DNA from: Verrucomicrobia subdivision 3 bacterium UBA693
GTDB lineage: Bacteria; Verrucomicrobiota; Verrucomicrobiia; Limisphaerales; UBA8199
Direction of reading: 5' to 3'
DNA length: 59,528 nt
Assembly (NCBI GenBank): GCA_002298785.1
Contig: DBMR01000004.1
Location: 1 to 59,528, forward strand
A program made the translations under genes and the position numbers. Below the pieces are notes generated by a model. The model saw nothing but the letters and a program-made list of their open reading frames with translations. It did no database searches and had not been told where the DNA came from. Shown one piece after another: positions 27,301 to 39,300 of this stretch (positions are counted from its first letter, which is position 1; each line of letters begins with the position of its first letter).

Positions 27301-30300
27301 TTGGCCAACCCGTCATTGGCACGCCCGCCGATGGCCTCTGCCTGGTAAACCCCGGCGGAATTATAAACACTCACGATCGGCCCGAGTGAACTGCTCCCCG
27401 GTAGCCGAACATTCAGGAAGATGCTCGATCCGTTGGTAATGGTGCCGAGGTTATAGTAATCCAGGTCTGACACGTCCCGAATGCGCCCGACGATGCTGCT
27501 CGTCTGGCCATTGGTATTTACGGTCCAGGTCAGCGGATTCGCCAACGCAATTGTCCCGTTATCTTCACTCTCATACTGCATGGGCGGGGCCAATGTGGTG
27601 ATGCGGAAGCGGTATTCTCCCTGGAAGTCATAGTTATAGGTCACCAGCAAGCTATAGGTACCGGTCACCGGGAGCGTCACGGACGGCGCCTGGCCGTCTC
27701 CGTAATAGGAAGGATAGTAATCCAGAATCTGCGTTCCATCCGGACGAAGAATGCGGTAGCGGAGCTGGGACGCACCAGGGAATCCCGGCACCCAAGTGGC
27801 CAGATTTAACAAGTCGCCCGCAGTGCCTGGGAAGGACCAGTAGTCCGCGTCTGAACTGTTGAAAAGGTTGCCACGACCGGCGGCCGTCTTGAACCCGGGA
27901 GGATCTTCGATCAGCGGCAGCGGAGTGGCGCCGGCAACAGTGTTGTCGTTTCTGCCTTCAAGTACGTATCCCGGAACGTTGCTGATGGTGAAATAGCTGA
28001 TATACGGCGTCATGGCGTTGCCGAACTGATCGGTAAAGCCCGAGCTAACCATGAACCGATAATAGCCCACCTGCAGCGGACCATCCGTAATCGAAAGTCC
28101 GAGCGAAAGTCCGCCGGTGTAATTGCCGCTGCTTAAATGATAAACAATGTCGTCGGACGTATCGAACAAACCGTCCGGTCCCGCGGCACGCAAATCCAGC
28201 CCGTCATAAGGATCGGTTGGGAACGGATCCAGGGTGTCCGGGATGCCGTCATGATCCGTATCCGGCCCCGAGACCTCGACTAAGGCGCGGAAGGCGTCAC
28301 TCGCATAGTAGGTAGCCCATGTGCCGGCCGGGAGCATGGCGGCAAAGTCCTGGTTATTGGCGGTACCGGGTTGTCCGCTATTCCAATTCGTGAAGGTAAA
28401 GGCATCGCCGCTGACCCACACATAGTTGTTCGACTGCAACTCATCGTTTAACCCGATCCACAGATTGCCATAGCTCCCAAAATTATCGGACAACCACTTG
28501 TTTTCGACCGCATCGTTGATCGAAACCAAGTGGCCCCCCAAGGCTTTGGCCTGCTGTTCCGCATTATACCAGGTGGTGGCGGAAGGCGTCACGGTATAGG
28601 CCTTTCCGTTATACACACGAATATCGCGGTTGAAACCGTTCAACCGCGGATCGAGTTCTTTGCTAAAGCTGAAGGAAAACCGATCCACCAGGCTTAAGTT
28701 CGTGGTGCCGTTGGCCGGCAACGTTGCCGCGGTAATGAACGGCGCCTGCACGTCCATCAGATCAATCCCCAGGAGGTACTGCGCAAAAAGGCCACGCACC
28801 ACCCTGAACCCAGGTTGATCGTTTTTGGACCATACCGCCGAGAACAAGGTGGCATTGCGGGCATTGGTCGTTACATCCATTGAAACCGCCCCGACCCCTT
28901 CGTTGAAGCGCCAATACCCGATCAGATCGGTCTCGGAACCCGTGAGGACGTTGGTGCGATTGAATTGCACGTCGGCCGGAGTAAAGGCGCGGGCAAAGAC
29001 CCTGGCCTCATCTATATACCCCGCCAAGTACTGGCTGGGCGCGTCCTGCGAATACCCGAAGCGGATGCGGTTATCCCAGGTAAAATCCGAAGCCGCTTTG
29101 GTGCTGGCGGCCATTTCACTATTATCGACATAGACCTTGCTCCCGGCGATGGCGCTGCCATACGTGAATACAACATGATGCCACTGACCATCCGCAAAAT
29201 TCGCGCCTGTGGAACCAAAAGCACCCGCGCTATAAATACGGGCGAAAATATTACCGCCATTAAGGTATACGTGGCGATCGTGACTGCCGCCTCCGTCTGA
29301 TACCGAGAACAAGGCGGCATTCGGATCGGCCGTGCGGAACCAGAAGCTGACGGAGCACCCATTGTCCGGGATGTTGATAGGAATTTCCGCGTAACCGGCA
29401 CCGCCATAGTAAGGAGAATTGGTGCTGCCGGTCGGATGGATTTGCGTCGGTGGCAACATGCCATTTACCGCTCGCACCCGCGCATAGTACGCCCCATCCG
29501 CACCCAACGGAACCGTGTAAACAAGATTTGTGTCGGCGACACCGGAGGTGGCGACCACGCTCCCGCTCGGATTGAGCACCTCCATTACACTGGCAAAGCC
29601 ACTGCTCGCTGGCTGACGCAGAGCGAGGCTGATCACACTATTGGAAGCCAGGGTCCCCAGTCGGAAATTATCCCCGGGATCATCGCTACGCAGATGCCCC
29701 AGCATGGTGGCGGTGTTATGACCGCTCGACAGGTTGAAGGATACTCCGTTTGCGCTAGTATAAGCGTTGTTATCTTCGGTTTCGGTCTGGATCGGACTGG
29801 TGGCCAGAGTCAGCCGGAACCGATACTCACCGCCGTAATTGTAATTTGGGTCGACCCGCAAAATGTAGCGACCGGTGGTCGGCAGCACCGTTCCCAACTG
29901 CCCTCGCCCATAATAATCGCCGTAGAAATCCGTTAGGTAGCTCCCATCCGGTTGATAAATCAGGAAGCGGAGCCCGGAAGCACCGGGATTCCCCACGATG
30001 TCGCACGCGGCGAACAGCACGTCTCCAGCGTTGGCATCAAAGCTCCAATAATCAGACTGGGAGCCATTATAGAGCACGCCCCTGCCGGCGGAGATGCGCA
30101 ACCCGGTGACCGGATCAACTCCGATCGGTTCGGTCCCCCACCCGAGCAGGATTCCGACGCTGGCGCCACTATCATTGCCGTAGGCGATATCCAATCGGTT
30201 ATCGTTGTTGAAGTCGGCAAGCGCCAGGCCCACGGGACGGTTGCCCACCGCATAAACTGCTGGAGTGCCGAAGGTGCCGTCTCCCCGGTTCATCAGGACA

Positions 30301-33300
30301 TTAATCCGGGAGTTATTATACCCCGGCATGACCAGGTCACGCCAACCGTCACCATTCAGATCCGCCGCCATCAACTCATAGCCATCACTCGAAGCCACGG
30401 CATAATTCACGCGCGGCTGGAACGAGCCGTCTCCGTTGCCAAACATGACGCTGATGGTGTTGTCTCCACCGTTAAACACCGCCAGGTCCAGCTTGCCGTC
30501 GTTGTTCAAGTCGGTCAGCACCACCGCGCGGGGGTTGATGCCCGTAGGAATTACCAACTTGGACCCGAACGTGCCGTCGCCATTTCCCAGGCGCAACATG
30601 AGGTCGTTATCCCCATAATTCGCCACCACAAGATCGGGTTTGCCGTCTCCGTTAATATCCCCTACCGCCGCATAAACGGGCGTGGTCCCGGAAGGATAAT
30701 TCGTGGCCGGCTGGAAGGTCCCGTTGCCGTTGCCCAAAAGCAGACTGAAGTTCGCGCTGTCGGCGTTCGGCACCACCAGGTCGAGCTTGCCATCGCCATT
30801 CACATCCGCGGCCACCACGTGATATGGGTGGATCCCGACCGCCATGTTGGTGACCGCCTGGAAGGTACCGTCGCCGTTGCCGGTTAGAATACTGACCGTT
30901 CCCGCGCCATAGTTGACGACAGCCAGGTCCAGGTTGGTGTCGGCATTGAATTTGCCCAGCGCCAGTGACCAGGCGTTGGCCCCGGTGCTATAGTTGGTCT
31001 TCACCGTGAAAGTGCCGTCCCCGTTGCCCAGCAGGACCGCCACCTGACCCGCCTGCCACAAGGCAGCCACCAAATCCATGTTGGTGTCGCCGTCAATTCT
31101 CCCGGCCGCAATGCGCTCCGTGCCGCTGCCCAAAGAGAGAGTGCTGCCCGAAGTGTACGAACCATCGGGATTGCCGTTGCGGTTGGTGCTCAAACTGGTC
31201 GCCACATTCCAGGCGTTACCCCCGCGGGTTTCAAACACGAACCCGGGCACATTGGTGACCGAGAAATTTCGTACGTAATTCGTCGCCAGTGGAGTGCCCA
31301 CTGGATCCGCCAAATTGGTTCGAATGGTCAAGCGGTAATCACCCGGCTGTAACGGACCATCCGGAATGACATAACTGGCGGTGGTGCCAGCCGAATAGGT
31401 GGGCGAGTTCACTACCGTGTAAAGCTGGTCGTCTGCAGTGCCGAACAAGTGGTCGGGACCGGCGGCTCGCAACTCATAATTAGTGGAGACATTCACGGTC
31501 GTCGCGTCCATATCCTCGGAGAACGTGGCGCTAAAGCGATCCAGGATGTTTCCCGAAATGGAGCCTTCGGCGGGAAGACTGACCGCGAGCACTTGCGGCG
31601 GCACCGTGTTGATAAGGTTGATGCCTAAAATATACTGCTGGTAAAGCCCATAAGGAATACTCTGTGGTTTACCAAGCGCCACCCAGACGGGACCGTTCAC
31701 CAGCGTGCCAGTGCGGGCGTTCGAGCTGAAATCAGTCACGGTGCTGCCCGTTCCTTCCCACAGCCGCCAGTAACCGGCAAGCCCCGCCTCATTACCTACG
31801 AGGTTGTTCGCCATGGTTTGAACCACGTCCGTGCCTGCCAATGCGCGATTCCAGACCGAAACCTCCTGAATGATGCCGGGGAAATATTCGCCGCAGCAAA
31901 CGTTGCCGCCAATACGCGCCGCTCCGGTATAGGGCACATAGTTCACCTCCGTCGGTCCGCTCGCGGCCAGCACGCCGTTGACATACAGATATGCATTCGT
32001 ACCGTCGCAGACAGCGGCCAGGTGATACCAAACATTGGGTTGAGCGTTGGCAGTGCTGCTGTAAGTGATTCCGCAGCCACCCGGTTGCCGGGTGTTGACC
32101 CCAAAGCGCCCGTCCGTCATCACAATGCCCCAATCCAGGCAACTGGAGGCACTACCCGCAATCTGGCGGCGTCCGCTCGGGATGTAAGATGGCATGGCCC
32201 AGGCCTGTACCGCCCAATTTGTTCCAGGCCCCCAGGCCCCGAGGTTCACGTAATTGCCGTCGAAGTAGAGTCCATTGGTTCCGCCCGTCGGTTTGCTGGG
32301 ATAGGCCGAGCTTACGCGGGCATAATACGCGCCGCCGTTGGTCGGCCCGACGGTAAAGACCAGGTTGGTATCCAGCGGGCTGGAGCGTGCCATCAAAGTC
32401 GAAGACGCATCATAAATCTCCATGATTTGCGCGAGACTGCTGTTGGCCGGTTTGCGCGCATTGAGCGTGATTTGGGTATTCGGCCCGAGATTTCCCAGCC
32501 GGAACCAGTCTCCTGCGTCATTGTAAGAAATGTACCCCAGCACCTGGGCGTTGCGCTGCCCGGCGCTCAAGTCAAAGGTGAGTGTATTGGCCTGCGCCAG
32601 CGTGCTGTTGGCTTCGGTCTCGAGTTGCAGCGGGGCCTTGGCCACCGTCACACGTAGCCGGTATTCGCCATAGAATGCATTGTTCTGCTCCAACCGCACC
32701 GTATAGGTACCACTGACGGGGGCGGTGAGACTGGCATTGCCGATTCCGCCATTACCGTCGCTGTAGAAATAGGTCCACTGGTCGCCAGTGGGATAGTAAA
32801 TCCGGACCAGCAGACTGGAGCTACCGGGATAGCCCAAACACTCGGTCGAGATCAGCAGGCGATCCCCGACTTCCGCCGAGAATGTCCAATAATCCAGGTC
32901 ACCGCTCTGCGACAGACTCCCGCGGCCGCCGCCGGTAGTAATGCCTGTGCCCAGCGGATCGGGCGTCAAGCCTTCGAAGTTGTTCCCGAGGAACACGGAC
33001 AGATAATTACCCCCATAATTCGCCGAGGCCAAATCAGGAATCCCATCGTTATTGTAATCTCCGACTGCGACGGAGATGGGATTTCCTCCTGGAATATATT
33101 GCAGCACCGATCCAAAGGTCCCGTCACCATTGCCCAGCGCGGTGATCAGCCTATTTCCGCCATAACTCGCCACTGCCGCGTCCAGTTTCCCATCTGCATT
33201 GAGGTCGGCCAACACCACCTGGTAGGCGTCGTTCGCGCCGCACTCGGTGTCCTGCCGGGGCTGGAAGGTTCCATCCCCATTACCCAGGAACACGCTGAGC

Positions 33301-36300
33301 TTCGAGCCCCCCACGGAAACCAGATCGAGTTTTCCGTCGCCATTCACATCGGCGCATGCCAGGGACCGGCTCGCGGCCGAGTTGGTGAGCACCATTCGCG
33401 CCTGGAAAACGCCGTTGCTGCCGAGCAACACACTGATCGTGGAATTGTTGTAGTCGGTCGTCGCCAGGTCCACTTCACCGTCCTGGTTGAAATCCCCCAG
33501 CACCACGGTTTCCGGGCCGCTTCCTACAGGGTAATTTGTTCCGTTCTGGAACGTACCGTCACTATTGCCGAATCGCACGGAAACCGTGCCCGCAGCCATG
33601 TTCGGCACCACCAGGTCCCGGATTCCGTCATGGTTCAAATCCGCTGCCGCCAGCACGAAAGGATTGCTGAATCCCGTCAAATTGGTGAGCAACGTGAAAC
33701 TACCGGTCCCGGTGCCAAGGAGGATAGCGACTTTATTGTCCGCATAAAGGGAAACGGCCAAATCCGGGATACCGTCGCCGTTAAAGTCCGCGGACGTGAT
33801 TGCCACCGGCCCATTGCCGACGCTGATGTTCGTGGTGAGCGTGAAGGTTCCGGTGCCGGAACCCTTCAACACCGAGATGTTATCCCCATTGTAATTGGCG
33901 GTGATAAGGTCGAGGTTGGTGTCGCTGTCGAATTTTCCTCGAATCATGAAGTGTGGATTGCCTGGAACACCGACCGTGGTGTAACTGCTAAAAGACCCAT
34001 CGAGACGGTTGCTCGGGGTGGTGCTCAGAGAAGTGACACTGTAGTTGTTCCCATTCTGACGCCGTTTTTCGCTGAGAAACCCGGGCACCGGGGCATTGGT
34101 GAAATACTGCGTAAAGTTGGAACCCAGGTTGATACCGAAACGATCTTGGAGAGCCGTGGTGACCATGAACCGGTAAACCCCTTCCTGCAACGGACCATCC
34201 TGGATAAAGAAAGTCGTGCTGAGCCCACTCGAGTAACCCGTACTGTAGACCCGATAGACGATATCATCTGGGGTGTCGAAAAGACCATCCGGACCGGCAG
34301 CCCGCAGATCAAACGCGTTTTTCGGATCGGACGGATAAGGATCCAGCGAGTCCACCAGGCCATCCCCGTCGGCATCAGCGGTCGAAGTGATCTTCACGAC
34401 CCCTCGATAGCTGGTCGAGGGGGAGATGTCGCCCCAGCGGGAATCCCCGTTACCATACATTCGCACCGTGGGCTCATAACCATTGCCGTTATTCAGGTCG
34501 CCTGAAGCAATGTTGTTATAACTGTAAGGGTCGCCGCTAACCCAACCGATGGCCTCCCGGTAATTGAGGTAATTCAAGCCCAGCCACAGAGAACCAACGC
34601 CGGAGAATGTAGAATTGATGAAGTTGTTCTCACCCACGCTTAGAATACTCGCGAGGTTTCCGCCGAGCGCCTGCGCCTGCCGCTGCATATCCCACCAAGT
34701 GCCCGAGCTGTCGGTCAGAAGGTAGCTGCTGGTGCCATATTTGTAGATATTTCGAGACAACGTGTTAAACGCCGGGTTCATGTCTTCGCTGAACGAGACC
34801 GTGAAGGAATTCTGTTGGTTGGTGGAAAGCCCGGAGGGGAGACTGACACCGGTGATCAGCGGTGCCACTGAGTTGGTGATGTCGAAGTCGACCAGATATT
34901 GCGCACTCAAACTTGGCGAAGCCGCGTTGGTCGGCCCCAAAGAGAGCCAGGCGGCCCCCCCAACGAGGGTGGCTACCCGGTTGGAAGGACTGTGATCAGC
35001 CGACACTGTTCCGAAGCCCTCGTCAAAAGTCCAATAACCCACCAGGTTCGGTTCGTTGCCCGTCAAGGTCCCGGTCATGCCCGCCACAACTTCTCCACCG
35101 GACAGCGGCCGGTCCCAGATCCGCACGTCATCAATCATGCCATTCCAATTGCGCCCACCGCCTCCCCAGCGGCCGATACGCAGAAATTGCTGACCATTAT
35201 AGTTGATTTGGCCGGTGCCGATGGAAGTGCCCACCAAGGTGCCGTTCACATACACGCGTGTGACATTTGTCAAGTCGCGCGTGACTGCCACGTGTTGCCA
35301 GGTGTCGGCGGACAAATTGAAAAGCACTCCCGGTCCGCCGTCACCGGCACCCCAACTGTATTGGTTCAACGTGTTGACATTTTGCTGAATCACCCAGTTG
35401 ATGCCGGACTGATGATTGTTATCAAAGATGTCCGCGTAGGTAGGTTGCGAACTTGAAGGCGACACCCAAAACGACAAGGTGAAGGCTTGATAATTAAACC
35501 AGGAACCCAGGTCGACTTCATCGCTGCCACCATAGAGTCCCATGACCGCCCCAGGCTGCGCCGTATAACCTCCCGAAGCCGCCGTCACGTAAGCATGGTA
35601 GACTCCCGGTTGGTCCGACGGCACTATGAAAGCGAAGTTGGTGGCCCCAGCGCTGCTGTTGGTCATGGCCAAGCCTGCCGCGTTATACACCGTGATAATG
35701 GGGAATATCCCGCTGGTGGATGGCTGCCGGATGCCAAAATTCACCCGATCCGCAGCCTGCAGGTAGCCGAGATTGTAAAAGTCGCCAGGATCGCCAGCGG
35801 AAATATACCCGGCTACCGAACTGCGCAACCGGCCCGGGGTGCGCGAAAAGTTCAATGGATCGGATTGCGCGATGGAGTTGTTGACTTCTGACTCAAAATC
35901 CAACGCGCCGCTGGCAAGGCTGACCCGCACGCGATATTCGCCCTGATAATCATTGTTGGGCGCCACGCGCACCAGGTAGGTGCCGGTATAGGGCAAAGTT
36001 ACGATGCCACTTTGTCCCCAGCCACTGCCGTCGGAGTACCAGGAAGTATAAACCCCGCCGTCCAATGCGAGGATCTGGTAATACTGCTGGCTGCTGGACG
36101 GATTCCCGACCGTGTCCACCGCCACCATAACCCGATCACCGGCGTTCGCGGTGAACTGGTAATAATCGTTGTCAGTGCTAGTGGAACGGCGGCCCCGCGC
36201 CAGACCAGTGCGCAACCCGCTACCCGGCGGGTCTTCCGGCAACAGGCTGACCGGGTTCCCCGACCATAACGAGACATAACTGCCGTTGTAATGCGTAAAC

Positions 36301-39300
36301 ACCAGATCCGGGCGTCCGTCGTTGTTGAAGTCCCCGCATGCGGCGGCGATGGGGTTCTGGCTCACGCCGTAGGAGAACAAATTGGTAAAACCACCGACAC
36401 CGTTGTTCAGGTTGATGGTGAAACTGTTGTTCCCGTAGCTTGGCACGATGATATCAGGACGATTATCCCCGTTGAGATCAGCGACTACCAACTGGTAGGC
36501 ATCGTTGGCCGCGCACGGATAACTGCGCACCGACTGGAAAGTGCCGTTGCCATTGCCCAAAATGACTCCCACAGTGCCGTCACTGGATTGATTTATTATC
36601 AGGTCTCCTTTGTTGTCCCCGTTCACATCCGCAATCACCACAAACCTCGGATTCGGCCCGCAAGGCAGGTTCGTTGATAAGGTGAACGCACCACTGCCAT
36701 TGTTGGTGAAGACACTTATCGTCGAACTGCTGTAATTAGCCACGACAATGTCGGGCACACCGTCCCCGTTCAAATCGCCGGCTGCCACGCCTTGCGGGTT
36801 GCTCCCTGTCGTATAATTGGTGCGCGCCTGGAACGTGCCATCCCCATTGCCCATCAGGACGCTGACGTAATTTCCGTTGTAGGAAGGCACAATGAGATCC
36901 AGCTTTCCATCCCCGTTCAAATCGCTCAGGGCGATATTGTAAGGCCCGGAAAAGCCCCCGATATTCGTCACGATTAAGAACTGCCCGGTGCCGTCCCCCA
37001 GCAGAACCGAAACGGTGCCCGCATAATAATTCGCCACTGCGGCATCAGCCTTGCCGTCTTTGTTCAGATCGCCTGTGACGACCGAAATGGCGCCGTCCCC
37101 GGTGGGAATATTGGTGGACGCAACCAGCCCCCCCCGGCCATCGTTGGTTAAAACGGTGATGCTGTCGCTGGAGAAATTGGCGACGATCAAGTCCAGGTTG
37201 GTGTCCCCGTTATAGAATCCCGGCGCCGCCGAGCGCGGGTTGGAGCCGACGCCGAAGTTGGCCAACCACCCCACCGATCCATTCCCGTTAGTGCCGCTAA
37301 TCGGTGCCATGGGAGTGGCGCTGCCACCACCTTCGTTGTTGCGGCCTTTCACCACGTAACCCGGCAGATTCGTAACGGTGAAATTGCGGACGAACGGCGC
37401 CGCCAATTTGTTCGCCGCCCGGTCGGCCAGGTTCGTCCCCACCGTGAAGCGAAACTTCCCAGGCTGCAGCGGACCATCCAGAATGGCATAGCCGGCGCTG
37501 AGACCACCGGAGTATCCGGTAGTGCGCACCGCATAAAGTTGGTCATCGGGAGTGTTGAACACGCCGTCGTTCCCGGCCGAACGCAACTCATAATTGGCGC
37601 TATTGCTCAATGAGGAACGCTCGATGTCCTCGGAAAATCCCAAAGTGAACCGGTCCAGAATCTCGGAGGTGGTGCCCCCTTCGGAGGGGAAAGTTGTGGA
37701 GGTGATCACCGGGGGAACGCCGTCGCTCAAAGCAAAATTCAGCAGGTACTGCGAGCGAAGATCTCGATTGGCGCTTTCCGCACGAACGTAGTAAACCCCG
37801 TCCGCGTTTACCGTGAAACTGAGGTTCCCGGTATTGTTGCTCGCCAGCACCGTTCCCTGCCCTTCAAGCTGCACCGTCAGCACCGGCGGCCTGCCGGTCA
37901 GACTCGAGCCAGCGGGATACTGGACATTAACATTGATGGAATTACCCACGTTTAAGGTACCCAACCGGAAGAAATCACCGGCGCTGTCCGCCGCCGGCAA
38001 AGAGCCAACGATCCTCCCTTGAGAAAGCCCGGCGCTGAACGCCAGGTTAATCTGGTTTGCCCCGGCCTGCGATCCGTTGTCCTCATTTTCCATCTGCGGG
38101 CCGCGCGACTGATCCAGGCGGAGCCAGTATCGTGAACGGTTCGAGGTGCTCCAGACGCGGATGTAATAAGTACCCGGGGTGGAGATGGTCACATTCTGCA
38201 ACTGAGCTACGCCATCGGCTCCGCCAGAAGTAGTAAACACATTGCCGCCCGCAGCGTTTTGCACGTATAAATTGGGATAAACTCCTCGAGCTTCGCTTTC
38301 AAGCCGAATGGTCAAGACGTCGCCAGCCTCGGCGTCAAACCGCCAATAATCGACATCGCTGGTGCTTGCAAACTCGCCCACCGCGAACGCGGTACTGAAC
38401 CCACTGCCCAACGGCGTCTCAGCCACTGGCAGCGAGGTCGCCGTCGCGATGGTGTCGTTTCCGAACGACTCGATGACCCCGAAAACCGGGTTGGCGATCG
38501 TAAAATCACGGACGAACGCTTGCACCGACACACCGTTAGTGCCTTGCAATCCACCCAGGGTCTGAAAGCGGTATAATCCCGGTGACAGAGGCGCGTTGGT
38601 GAGCGTGACTAAAACCGTACGCCCTCCCGGGCCGGGAGAACTGACGCCGAACGGAATCAAAACATCGTCGGGAGTGCCGAACGCACCGTCCACGCCGGGC
38701 ATGCGCAAGGAGTAGTTCGCGACATTGGTGGCCGTGGCGGTGTTCAGCGGCCAATTTGCTGAGAGGGTGAAATAACTCAACGCGATCGCATTGGTGCTGC
38801 TTTGGGCCGGCAGCGTCGTGGAGCGAACAAACGTATTGGTGGTGTTGGACGCGAGGTCGACGCCCACGTTATCAATGCCCCAGGATTCATCGTCCAGATT
38901 CCCATCCACGTTCACCCCGCAAAAGGAGATCATGGTCACGGAATTGCTCGCGGTAAAAAGCACCTCGATGTTGCGATAGATGGCGTCCACGTAACCCACC
39001 ACAAAACCCAGATTGCTGCGCCCCTGATCCGGCACCCCCGGATACGACTGAGGGCTGTTCGGCGGATCCTGGTTGTAATTGCTGAAGGTATACTGGAACG
39101 GTGTCGCACCGTTGATCCGCACCATAAAAGTGTCGGATTGCGCGTTGCCATCCCAGGAATCCAACGCATAAAAATCAAAACCAAGCCGGTACGTCTGGCC
39201 AACGACAAGATTGGTCAGGGTCAATGTCTGCGGAGTGTTATTAAATCGGCCGGAAAACCGGGTGAAAACCGCCTGCTCGTCCATGTTCCACAACGGCAAC

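Noticed and set aside
30130..37290. CRISPR array or satellite DNA
   Set aside because: The recurring short motifs are coding FG-GAP blades with irregular spacing and in-frame variation, not direct repeats with unique spacers.
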